Assembly (NCBI GenBank): GCA_004376385.1
Contig: SOJY01000134.1
Location: 1 to 6,665, forward strand
Length of the DNA: 6,665 nt
Source of the DNA: Candidatus Bathyarchaeum sp.
GTDB lineage: Archaea > Thermoproteota > Bathyarchaeia > Bathyarchaeales > Bathyarchaeaceae
Reading direction: 5' to 3'
Of this stretch, positions 1 to 5,305 are shown one piece after another. The stretch's first letter is position 1. Each line of letters opens with the position of its first letter. Both the position numbers and the translations under genes were made by a program. A model generated the notes under the pieces. That model saw nothing but the letters and a program-made list of their open reading frames with translations. It was not told the DNA's origin and ran no database searches.

Positions 1-158
1 CTATAAAAGATGTTTTCGGTGGAACGGCTAGGCATCTCCACCCAAGGAAACTTACCATTCTCCATTTGACCATAAAGAGTACTACCAAACCGCTTCAGGT
101 CATTCAGAATATCGTCCCTCTTATTTTTAGCTGAACTCTCAGGATCCTTTCTCTTCAT
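1..158 (-). CDS. top6A: DNA topoisomerase VI subunit A, N-terminal fragment (runs off the window)
   Basis: This is the first 52 codons of the Spo11-like, DNA-cleaving subunit of topoisomerase VI, the archaeal type IIB enzyme that passes one duplex through another to relax and decatenate DNA. The visible part starts MKRKDPESSAKNKRDD and contains FPWVEMPSRSTENIFY near residues 37-52. That matches the family's N-terminal hallmark, a proline-rich stretch ending in P-x-R-(S/T)-x-x-N-I-x-Y. The catalytic tyrosine and Toprim domain lie beyond the left edge. The ATG at 156-158 is preceded by TGAGGA as ribosome binding site. The gene begins inside the last codons of top6B (20-base overlap), so the two subunits are probably translationally coupled. 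Identity rests on this motif plus the position directly after top6B, which is the usual archaeal arrangement. Confidence 0.9.
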   Translation of the reverse strand, partial: MKRKDPESSAKNKRDDILNDLKRFGSTLYGQMENGKFPWVEMPSRSTENIFY

Positions 159-1896
159 ACTTCCTCACACTCTTCAGCAACAACTCAATATCTGGCTCTT
201 CAGTCTTTCCAGCCAAAGCCGTAGAAAACCGGGCTATCTTAGGCAAATACTTGGAGAAAACCGACAACCGTTTCCTTTCATTAGCCACATGCTCCCGCTT
301 CGCCAAAAACGTCTGCAATCGACGAGCCACCTCGCGGATACCATTCAAAATTTCAATCTTCACCTCAGGTCTATCCGCAATAAACTCCTTACCCACTGTC
401 TTGTAGGGAACCTTTGTGCTGCAAAGATGAACCAGAATAGCTAAAGGCATACCAGACGCAACCTTATATCGCCTCCAGTTCATAGACCGAATTACTCTCA
501 CCGAAACATCGCTGGCTTCATCATACAACAGCGGAATCTTGTTCGCAAACCTGTAAACAACAATATCATCCTTCTTTGGAATATCCCCACCATACGCAAT
601 AGCAGTCTCCACGATGAAGGGGTGACCAGCGTAGGTCGAGGGCTTCCTCTGAGAAACCGCAATGAACTCGGGCTTCAGCTCCTTAAGAATCCCAGCCCTC
701 AACAAGTCTTCCCCCAACGGAGACAGACAACCTGCGTCCGGAGGAAGAAAACCAGTGAATTGCTTCATCATCCGAACAAGCCTCACAATCTCGCTGGGCT
801 TCAGTTTCTTCGGGTTTTTAGTCCTAACAAAACCAGCTGCTGAAAGCAAACGAAGAATAATTGCCCTGCCGACATTCGGGAAGCTGCTTTTCAGGAAATC
901 AAGCAAGTTCTGAGACTTGGTTTTCTTCAATAACCCCTTGATTTGTTCTTCACTTAATTTACCAAAAAATTTCCTAAAATTCTTAGACTTGTTGATTGAC
1001 TCTACAAGCCTAGCAACATCTTCAGGTTTTAGCCTCTTTGGATCAGCTGTTCTTATGAATCCCGCGAAATCCAAAAAATTGAGGGAGGTGCCTTGACCGA
1101 CTCGGTGAAAGTGTTTCCGCATAAAGTCCAACAGGTTTCGGCAATCAGTGACTCGTATGATCCTCTGAAGGGTTTCAACATCCACACCGTAGGGATGCGT
1201 CAACGTTTCTGTTGGGGGAGGCGGCATCTTAGTTGTGGCTCGACGGAACAGGTATAATCTGCCTTTAGGATCAACGAATTTGATATCAGCGTAGGGTGTC
1301 ACCAGTGCCGTCTGTTTCAGGTATTCCAGAATCTTGGACATTGCCCTGTAGTAGTCTCCCTCTAGAGAATATTCAACTATGGTTCCACGCCACTGCTCCT
1401 TGTTTCTTCGGGTCTTACGATCCAAGATGAGAGGACGGTTCCGCTGGATGTCTATCATCAGCTTATACTCGTAAACTTTGGAGCCGCCAGTGCTAGACTT
1501 GATGATGACAGGCTTGTGGGTGGTAATCTGACCATAGAGAATAGCCATAGTTCCGCCCAAACCAAAAGTTCCACGTGCTTGTTTAAGTTTGTAGTTTGAA
1601 CCAAACAAAACCTGACCAAAAGCTGAAGGAATGTGACGAGCTGAGATTCCAGAACCATTATCCATGATCATTAGCCGGTATACTCCATTTCCTGATTCAG
1701 GTGTAGTGCTCGCGTCTTCCTCAGACAACCGAACATACACTTCTGGAAGAACATTCAGTTGGTCGGCAGAATCAAGAGAGTTTTCCACAAGCTCCCTGAT
1801 GGATACAAAGATTGCCCGGGAAGGGTTCGTGAAACCGACTATGTCTCGGTTCCGGTAGAAAAAGTCTGCGGGGCTTATCTCTTGAAAGGTCACCAA
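139..1896 (-). CDS. top6B: DNA topoisomerase VI subunit B, with duplicated H2TH domain
   Basis: ATPase subunit of the A2B2 type IIB topoisomerase; ATP-driven dimerisation of B gates strand passage. The GHKL ATPase domain covers about residues 8-238: N-box RELVENSLD (34-42, general base E35 and Mg ligand N39 by analogy), DNGSGI (79-84, D79 for adenine) and glycine-rich lid RGTFGLGG (108-115). The transducer covers about 391-545 and keeps CSTKVPYK, with K495 as the switch lysine. A helical tail follows and there is no extra C-terminal Ig domain, as in crenarchaeal enzymes. At 585 aa it is some 55 residues longer than the Sulfolobus protein, explained by a second H2TH module (240-313 and 316-389). 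The chosen start is TTG at 1894-1896; GTG at 1891-1893 is possible. An in-frame TAG lies shortly upstream with no ATG between. GGTGG at 1906-1910 is a plausible ribosome binding site. Confidence 0.95.
   Translation of the reverse strand: MVTFQEISPADFFYRNRDIVGFTNPSRAIFVSIRELVENSLDSADQLNVLPEVYVRLSEEDASTTPESGNGVYRLMIMDNGSGISARHIPSAFGQVLFGSNYKLKQARGTFGLGGTMAILYGQITTHKPVIIKSSTGGSKVYEYKLMIDIQRNRPLILDRKTRRNKEQWRGTIVEYSLEGDYYRAMSKILEYLKQTALVTPYADIKFVDPKGRLYLFRRATTKMPPPPTETLTHPYGVDVETLQRIIRVTDCRNLLDFMRKHFHRVGQGTSLNFLDFAGFIRTADPKRLKPEDVARLVESINKSKNFRKFFGKLSEEQIKGLLKKTKSQNLLDFLKSSFPNVGRAIILRLLSAAGFVRTKNPKKLKPSEIVRLVRMMKQFTGFLPPDAGCLSPLGEDLLRAGILKELKPEFIAVSQRKPSTYAGHPFIVETAIAYGGDIPKKDDIVVYRFANKIPLLYDEASDVSVRVIRSMNWRRYKVASGMPLAILVHLCSTKVPYKTVGKEFIADRPEVKIEILNGIREVARRLQTFLAKREHVANERKRLSVFSKYLPKIARFSTALAGKTEEPDIELLLKSVRKYEEKGS
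730..951 (-). repeat. H2TH module, copy 2 of an intragenic tandem duplication in top6B
   Basis: Residues 316-389 of Top6B. This copy runs directly into the segment GFLPPDAGCLSPLGEDL (382-398), which corresponds to the end of the single H2TH and the entry to the transducer in crenarchaeal Top6B (the SPSADSLSVIGEDL region of Sulfolobus, from memory). Copy 2 therefore sits at the canonical C-terminal junction. Copy 1 follows the canonical HPYGVD entry (234-239), so the extra material is a whole module rather than a loop expansion. Confidence 0.85.
958..1179 (-). repeat. H2TH module, copy 1 of an intragenic tandem duplication in top6B
   Basis: Residues 240-313 of Top6B. The copy aligns without gaps to residues 316-389 at a constant offset of 76. 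Shared positions include NLLDF (254-258), F263, VG (266-267), AGF-x-RT (278-283), PK-x-LKP (286-291), RLV (296-298) and F307, about 26 identities in 74. H2TH (helix-two-turns-helix) modules in Top6B, S13 and Fpg/Nei proteins contact nucleic acid. The glycine-containing turn VGQGT is retained here. At DNA level the copies have diverged, so the duplication is old. Confidence 0.85.
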
Positions 1897-2039
1897 AGCT
1901 GGTTCCCACCGCCCATAGGTATTCTAAGCTTTGAGAGGTGCGTTTTCATTGTTTCTGCATCGCCTCCGCGGTGTTCTGGACCGGGAACCGCGTTAGAACG
2001 GCATTGTATGATATGTAGCAACATGGCAGGGTCATTCAT
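1890..2039 (-). CDS. Possible 49-aa small protein or upstream ORF overlapping the top6B start
   Basis: An ATG-initiated frame of 49 codons begins MNDPAMLLHI, contains PGPEHRGGDAETMKTHLSKL (19-38) and ends PMGGGNQLW. Its TGA (1890-1892) lies just inside top6B, overlapping the TTG start by seven bases. A TATA-like box at 2074-2084 lies about 40 bases upstream of its ATG, so it could be the first reading frame of a top6BA transcript. No convincing ribosome binding site precedes it, and a second in-frame ATG is at 2022-2024. I recognise no family. Composition is protein-like (charged, balanced third positions), but the frame is short enough to be chance. It could be a small structural protein, a translationally coupled leader peptide, or non-coding. 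Confidence 0.35.
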   Translation of the reverse strand: MNDPAMLLHIIQCRSNAVPGPEHRGGDAETMKTHLSKLRIPMGGGNQLW

Positions 2040-2073
2040 AATTCTGTATGATAACTATTTCAATGTTTTTGTA

Positions 2074-2084
2074 AAATTTAAAGG
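2074..2084 (-). promoter_or_regulatory. TATA-like box, candidate top6BA promoter
   Basis: On the minus strand the sequence reads CCTTTAAATTT, an A/T-rich archaeal TATA-type element within the gap after the KH gene. Transcription would start near 2050, shortly before the mini-ORF and some 155 bases before top6B. This would make top6BA separable from rio1-KH. It is called on pattern only. Confidence 0.4.
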
Positions 2085-2121
2085 TTAACTAATTAGTCCC
2101 ATTTTACAGCGGTTTTTCGGG

Positions 2122-2700
2122 CTAGCTTTTGTATGTTGGCTCCCAGAGTTGCAGCCTCTGTTTTTTGAGTTCTCTACGTTTTTTGTGTAGAAAACGGTAC
2201 ACTGTTCCGTGGAGGCTTCCCCTGATTAGCATACTCACAGCTTCTCTGGCAATTGAGTCTTGGTCAGGGTATCCAATTATGGAAATTGTGTGACCGTAAA
2301 CTGAAATGTTTGCTTCACTTAACTCCTCGATGATTCTTCTGGTTTTGCCTTCCTTTCCGATTACTCTGCCTTTCAGCCTCTTCAGGTCAGACGGAGACCT
2401 ACCCACAATTTCCCGAAGGTCAATAACCTCGAACACAATCTCGTCGTCGTCAAGCAGCCTGAACGCATGATCTGGCGCAAAGCCTCTGCCTATAGCAGTA
2501 ACCACTTCTTTAGCTCTAAAGAGAACTGTTGGGTCCTCGGCTGTTGACAGAAGAGTTATCTGAACAGCCCCAGTTTCGCTTTCCACCTGCAAACCAACAG
2601 ACAGTTTCCTTTCGATAACTGCCTTGACACTGCCAGATGGACCAACGAGAGCACCGACACGGTCTCTCGGAATCTTGAGGTAAGCTTTACTTCCTTCCAC
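2122..2700 (-). CDS. KH-domain RNA-binding protein, archaeal Dim2/Pno1 type
   Basis: Homologue of eukaryotic Dim2/Pno1, which binds the 3' end region of pre-18S rRNA during small-subunit maturation. The archaeal protein is reported to bind 16S rRNA near the 3' end and to touch aIF2 alpha. It is 192 aa, a normal family length, with two KH modules. KH1 has IPRDRVGALVG then PSGSVKAVIE (GxxG loop G20-P-S-G23) and SETGAV. KH2 has KGRVIGKEGKTRRIIEEL (loop G115-K-E-G118). The C-terminus has the family ending GTVYRFLHKKRRELK. The GTG start at 2698-2700 has GAGGG six bases upstream and lies inside the end of rio1 (14-base overlap), so the two genes are coupled. The KH1 loop GPSG lacks the basic residue usual in GK-x-G loops; KH2 keeps it. 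Confidence 0.9.
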   Translation of the reverse strand: MEGSKAYLKIPRDRVGALVGPSGSVKAVIERKLSVGLQVESETGAVQITLLSTAEDPTVLFRAKEVVTAIGRGFAPDHAFRLLDDDEIVFEVIDLREIVGRSPSDLKRLKGRVIGKEGKTRRIIEELSEANISVYGHTISIIGYPDQDSIAREAVSMLIRGSLHGTVYRFLHKKRRELKKQRLQLWEPTYKS

Positions 2701-3481
2701 CTGTAACCCTCTTGTACATCTCTTCCACAGTTAACACGCTTGAGTCTAACCTTTTGAAGAATCTGTGCAAGTTTTCCAAGTCTCTTCGCAGGAACCTTTC
2801 AGCCATGGGATGCTTGATTAACACAGATTGCGCAACATCAAAAATCACGGGTTTCCCCTTCCAGAGCATAACGTTGTATTCACTCAGGTCCGCGTGCACC
2901 AATCCTCCTTTACGATAAAGCCGCCTTAAATAAGTTAGCAAAAGCTTGAAGACTCGCTGGGGCTCTTCAGGAGCGATTTCCTTCATGAGGGGCGCACGTT
3001 CACCATTCTTGCCAATAAACTTCATTATCAAAACGTTCTTTTGCACGGCCAAAGGCTCCGGAACGTTGACTCCCGCTTCTTTGGCACGTCGCAGATTCTT
3101 GAATTCTTTTTGAGCCCAAGTGAATATGAGTGAGCGGGTGTCTCTGCGGACATGAGCGAATCTGGGGTCGCCCTCTATGTAGGGAATCATACCCTTCTTG
3201 AATTCTGCTGAGCTGGTGAGATATATTTTGATGGCTAATTCATTTCCTTTGGTGTCTTTTCCCCAATATACTCGCGCCTCTTTTCCAGCACTTACAACTC
3301 CATGAATCTCATCGATGATTCCCTTATTCATGAAGTCGTAGATGGTCATTAGTGTGGAGCGATCGAAAACCTCTTCGAAAACTTGGTAATCTTCGCTCCT
3401 CTTATTCTTCATCAGCGACTTGATTTCGTACGCTTTTTCTTTCCGGCTAAGCCTCTTATCCACTTTCTCTCTAAAAGACAC
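2687..3481 (-). CDS. rio1: RIO-type serine/threonine kinase, Rio1 family
   Basis: Atypical kinase/ATPase acting in late small ribosomal subunit maturation. It is 264 aa, typical for an archaeal Rio1. The Rio1-specific P-loop analogue SAGKEARVY covers 64-72 (STGKEA in most relatives), and the ATP-anchoring lysine is in AIKIY (K85). A flexible loop follows at about 89-115. The catalytic loop is LVHADLSEYNVM (194-205; D198 catalytic, N203 metal ligand), and the metal-binding Asp that replaces the DFG motif is in IFDVAQSV (D215). The start is GTG at 3479-3481 with AGGAAGG six bases upstream (3488-3494); an in-frame stop lies further upstream with no ATG between. It overlaps the KH gene, matching the known functional pair Rio1 and Dim2. 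In many archaea aIF1A precedes this pair; here the opposite strand carries a cupin instead. Confidence 0.95.
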   Translation of the reverse strand: MSFREKVDKRLSRKEKAYEIKSLMKNKRSEDYQVFEEVFDRSTLMTIYDFMNKGIIDEIHGVVSAGKEARVYWGKDTKGNELAIKIYLTSSAEFKKGMIPYIEGDPRFAHVRRDTRSLIFTWAQKEFKNLRRAKEAGVNVPEPLAVQKNVLIMKFIGKNGERAPLMKEIAPEEPQRVFKLLLTYLRRLYRKGGLVHADLSEYNVMLWKGKPVIFDVAQSVLIKHPMAERFLRRDLENLHRFFKRLDSSVLTVEEMYKRVTGGRK

Positions 3482-3714
3482 AGCAAACCTTCCTACAGAA
3501 CAGTGAAGCTCAGGAGTTTATCGAGGTCGCTAGAGAAACAAATACAACATTGCTTATGAATTCCCGTTTTCTCCAAGGAGACACCTTTTGGAATAGAGGA
3601 ACGTCTTCCTATTTAGGTTTCTCTGCAACAGTTAGACCTGAAAGCTCTGGAAGAAGTTCTATTAGGATGGTTATCAACTATTTTCTGGAATGCTTTGATA
3701 GAGGTGACAAATAA
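3475..3714 (+). other. Unexplained open frame in the rio1-cupin gap; no firm gene
   Basis: This gap is otherwise without a confident gene. One plus-strand frame is free of stops for 79 codons, from 3475 (just after a TAA, inside the rio1 5' end) to a TAA at 3712-3714. That stop abuts the cupin ATG in the same frame. Possible starts are TTG 3550 or ATG 3556, giving about 52 codons beginning MNSRFLQGDTFWNRG and ending CFDRGDK. No ribosome binding site is evident before either. The translation looks protein-like but I recognise no family. It could be a small coupled gene, a decayed remnant, or chance. I see no clear promoter in the gap. Confidence 0.3.
3701..3707 (+). promoter_or_regulatory. Strong ribosome binding site of the cupin gene
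   Basis: GAGGTGA, complementary to the archaeal 16S 3' end, stands seven bases before the ATG at 3715-3717. It fixes the cupin start. Confidence 0.75.
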
Positions 3715-4068
3715 ATGAAATTTGTTAAGTTAGACGAAAAAGGGTGGCTGGATAGGCAAGGTTACTCTAAGAAAATTTTGTTTACCGAGGAAGACCTGAA
3801 ATCGAAGGGAAACGTTGTTCAGATCGTTAAGAACGAAGCTCACACAGAAATAAAACCCCACTATCATAAACAGATGATCGAAATTTACCATGTTTTGAAG
3901 GGAAATGCTGTTGTTTTCTGCGGGGACACAAGAATTAGAGCCCAGCCCGGAGACACGTTACTGTGCGAGCCCAGAGAAGTTCACGGAGTAGTCAACGATA
4001 CTGACGAGGATTTCCAGTTTGTTGTTTTCAAGATCAACGCAAAAGATGAAGACATGTACTGGGTATAG
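3715..4068 (+). CDS. Small single-domain cupin, metal-binding type
   Basis: A 117-aa protein folding as one conserved beta-barrel (cupin_2 type), with no signal peptide or membrane segment, so probably cytoplasmic. Cupin motif 1 is PHYHKQMIEIYHVLKG (48-63), giving metal ligands H49, H51 and E56. Motif 2 is QPGDTLLCEPREVHGVVND (77-95), giving H90. The complete three-His-one-Glu set suggests a bound divalent metal and either enzymatic or sensor activity. Small cupins of this sort include isomerases, dioxygenases and ligand sensors, and the sequence alone does not choose between them. It stands alone on the plus strand between two minus-strand operons, so context does not give a substrate. The start is well supported by GAGGTGA at 3701-3707. 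The family assignment is sure; the function is unknown. Confidence 0.88.
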   Translation: MKFVKLDEKGWLDRQGYSKKILFTEEDLKSKGNVVQIVKNEAHTEIKPHYHKQMIEIYHVLKGNAVVFCGDTRIRAQPGDTLLCEPREVHGVVNDTDEDFQFVVFKINAKDEDMYWV

Positions 4069-4091
4069 ATTCTAGAATAGACTATATTTTG
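4064..4091. terminator. Candidate bidirectional terminator between converging genes
   Basis: The cupin stop and the DUF424 stop are separated by 13 bases. The gap holds a perfect 10-bp palindrome ATTCTAGAAT (4069-4078), flanked by inverted arms TATAG (4064-4068) and CTATA (4082-4086) that include both TAG stops. A short T-rich stretch TATATTTT follows on the plus strand. Archaeal termination mainly needs T-runs, so this is a weak call. Confidence 0.3.
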
Positions 4092-4378
4092 ATGATCTGG
4101 GCGTGGGGGACGCCGCAGATGTTTATAACTGCTTCGGGGTGAACTAGGCCCTTTTCTATGGCTTTGTTTACGATGTTAGGTCCAACCATGTTCACGATGG
4201 TGGATTCGTTCATCAGCGCAACAGCATCTTCTACCGGCATCTTTGGACCTTTATAGAATTCTTCGCCTATCTTGAAAACTATTTTTCCATCCCTCAGAAT
4301 CTCGCCTAACAGTTCCTCGTCACAGGCTGCGAGAAGCAAGTATTCTCCGCATTTCTGCAGCTTGGTGTAGGCTTCCAA
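4082..4378 (-). CDS. DUF424 family protein, downstream of aIF2 beta
   Basis: A 98-aa archaeal protein of the DUF424 family. It shows the N-terminal LLLAACDEELLGEIL (14-28), a central FYKGPKMPVEDA (41-52), a middle helix-rich ESTIVNMVGPNIVNKAIEKG (58-77) and the closing ICGVPHAQIIKI (87-98); GVPHAQ is the most characteristic element. No biochemical role is established that I know of. The gene recurrently lies next to aIF2 beta, which suggests a link to translation. The start is TTG at 4376-4378, 11 bases after the aIF2 beta stop. The frame is open upstream but offers no ATG or GTG near, and TAGAGTG at 4386-4392 is a weak ribosome binding site. Expression is therefore probably by coupling from aIF2 beta. 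Confidence 0.85.
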   Translation of the reverse strand: MEAYTKLQKCGEYLLLAACDEELLGEILRDGKIVFKIGEEFYKGPKMPVEDAVALMNESTIVNMVGPNIVNKAIEKGLVHPEAVINICGVPHAQIIKI

Positions 4379-4389
4379 GGTTAAGCACT

Positions 4390-4794
4390 CTACAACATTG
4401 ATATGGACGATCTTGCTCCACAGGCTTCGCAGACCAAAAACAGGAAACGTCTATCTTTAACGATTTTTGTGTCTGGACGAGTGCATACGGGACAGACAAC
4501 AAATTCTTTGACGTATCTTTGGATGAGCCTATCAAAGGTGTCGTAACGGAATTTTCCCTGAAAGATCGCTCGGTTTCGTTGCATTGTTGTTGCGGTAGCC
4601 ATTTCTCCTGAAAAGAATTTTAGCACGTGACGGGGTTCCCGGTTAAGGGCGTCACATATCTCTTTAAAATTTGCTAGGATTGTGCGCATGCCGATGATGA
4701 AACTTCGAGGCGGTGGAACCTCGAATCGTTTGTGCTCACGTACATCTGAAGGAAGCTGTGATCGAGCACGTTCAAGCAATTCTCTGTAGTTCAT
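4390..4794 (-). CDS. eif2b: Translation initiation factor 2 subunit beta (aIF2 beta)
   Basis: Beta subunit of the heterotrimeric aIF2 that delivers initiator Met-tRNA to the small ribosomal subunit. It is 134 aa, standard for the archaeal protein. The order is an N-terminal helix MNYRELLERARSQLP (gamma-subunit contact), an alpha-beta core (about 22-95) with VPPPRSFIIG and LNREPRHVLKFFSGEMAT, then a C-terminal zinc ribbon with C101-x2-C104 and C122-x2-C125 (CPVC and CEAC). All four zinc ligands are present. The ATG at 4792-4794 has no good ribosome binding site. A TATA-like element at 4828-4836 would put the transcript start a dozen or so bases upstream, so translation may be near-leaderless. 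It is the first gene of a two-gene unit with DUF424. Confidence 0.95.
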   Translation of the reverse strand: MNYRELLERARSQLPSDVREHKRFEVPPPRSFIIGMRTILANFKEICDALNREPRHVLKFFSGEMATATTMQRNRAIFQGKFRYDTFDRLIQRYVKEFVVCPVCTRPDTKIVKDRRFLFLVCEACGARSSISML

Positions 4795-4827
4795 CCTTAA
4801 CGCCTACATTACAGGAGTTTTGCCCTC

Positions 4828-4836
4828 AATAAAAGC
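4828..4836 (-). promoter_or_regulatory. TATA-like box of the aIF2 beta-DUF424 operon
   Basis: On the minus strand GCTTTTATT lies behind a purine-rich AGAAGG stretch (BRE-like), about 38 bases before the aIF2 beta ATG. This is a suitable distance for a short leader. Confidence 0.45.
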
Positions 4837-4888
4837 CCTTCTCTTTTCTCAACAAAAACAGTTTGCTCTTTTCTTGATTAACCACAAT

Positions 4889-4896
4889 GTATATCT
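4889..4896 (+). promoter_or_regulatory. TATA box of the two-small-gene operon
   Basis: GTATATCT is centred near 4893. A start of transcription about 26 bases on falls near 4919, just before the ribosome binding site GGGGGA (4927-4932) and the ATG at 4938. This arrangement argues against the upstream in-frame ATG at 4887, which would lie inside the box. It is divergent to the aIF2 beta promoter some 55 bases away. Confidence 0.5.
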
Positions 4897-4937
4897 GGCT
4901 TGCCGAATTTGATTCTAATGAAATCTGGGGGATTACA

Positions 4938-5189
4938 ATGGGCATTTTTGATGGTGCTGTCTATGTTTTCTCGAAGATCGCCTTCAGGTTCGAGTTTTTC
5001 TTTCCCCAGTTCATTGGCTATTTCGTAGGTCAAAAGTTGAAGGATTACAAGGAAAAGGGCTTGATTGAAGACTATAAAGTGAAAGCCAAGAGAAGAGGAA
5101 GAAACCATTACCTCTTTGACGTGGACCTGTTTCTGAAAATCGAGAAAGGAGGTGAGATACCGTGGTTGAAGAAAAGAAAGGACACGTAA
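4938..5189 (+). CDS. Hypothetical 83-aa protein, possibly a winged-helix/HTH_17-like DNA-binding protein
   Basis: I do not recognise a named family. The N-terminal third is aromatic and hydrophobic (MGIFDGAVYVFSKIAFRFEF then FFPQFIGYFVG), but interrupted by charged residues and not a clean membrane segment. The C-terminal part reads LKDYKEKGLIEDYKV, then a basic turn KAKRRGRNHYLFD (49-61), then a short helix. That order (helix, G-L-I, strand, basic wing, strand, D-x-D-x-FL helix) resembles excisionase/MerR-type winged helices; this is inference by eye. The start at 4938 is preferred over 4887 because of GGGGGA at 4927-4932 and the TATA box position; the longer frame would add 17 residues. Its last 28 bases overlap the next small gene, so the two products are probably made together. 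Confidence 0.7.
   Translation: MGIFDGAVYVFSKIAFRFEFFFPQFIGYFVGQKLKDYKEKGLIEDYKVKAKRRGRNHYLFDVDLFLKIEKGGEIPWLKKRKDT
5148..5155 (+). promoter_or_regulatory. Consensus ribosome binding site of the 47-aa gene
   Basis: GGAGGTGA lies inside the 3' end of the 83-aa gene, six bases before GTG at 5162. It is the strongest ribosome binding site in the window and the main evidence that the overlapping small frame is real. Confidence 0.8.
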
Positions 5190-5305
5190 AAGTCACTGTA
5201 GACGTGGAGATAAGCCCGTCTCTGATGGACATGATAAAAGAGTGCATGGAAAATATGCCTCATCTGGTTCAGATGATAACAGAACAGAAAAAGAAGAAAG
5301 AGTAA
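5162..5305 (+). CDS. Hypothetical 47-aa small protein, possibly ribbon-helix-helix-like
   Basis: A GTG-initiated frame of 47 codons overlaps the preceding gene by 28 bases in another frame. The product begins MVEEKKGHVKVTVDVEISPS and continues with LMDMIKECMENMPHLVQMI before a lysine-rich end. A beta-like segment (8-17) followed by two predicted helices (about 19-32 and 33-43) resembles the strand-helix-helix outline of ribbon-helix-helix DNA-binding proteins. It is very short and no diagnostic residue proves this. The perfect ribosome binding site at 5148-5155, the well-behaved composition and the overlap argue that it is translated, coupled to the 83-aa gene. A role as antitoxin, regulator or partner subunit is conceivable; none is shown. 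Confidence 0.7.
   Translation: MVEEKKGHVKVTVDVEISPSLMDMIKECMENMPHLVQMITEQKKKKE

Noticed and set aside
1890..2039. Mini-ORF as a frameshifted N-terminal extension of Top6B
   Set aside because: Top6B already begins at the family's usual N-terminus (FQEISPADFFYRN), so no extension is missing.
1759..2088. Plus-strand 109-aa open frame over the top6B 5' end and its upstream gap
   Set aside because: Most of it is the antisense of top6B codons, the product has no recognisable motif, and no ribosome binding site or promoter fits.
4320..4535. Minus-strand 71-aa frame across the aIF2 beta-DUF424 junction
   Set aside because: It is an out-of-frame shadow of two well-identified genes on the same strand, with no start signal of its own.
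4887..4937. Longer start for the 83-aa protein at ATG 4887
   Set aside because: This ATG lies at the TATA box and lacks a ribosome binding site, while ATG 4938 has GGGGGA at a good distance.
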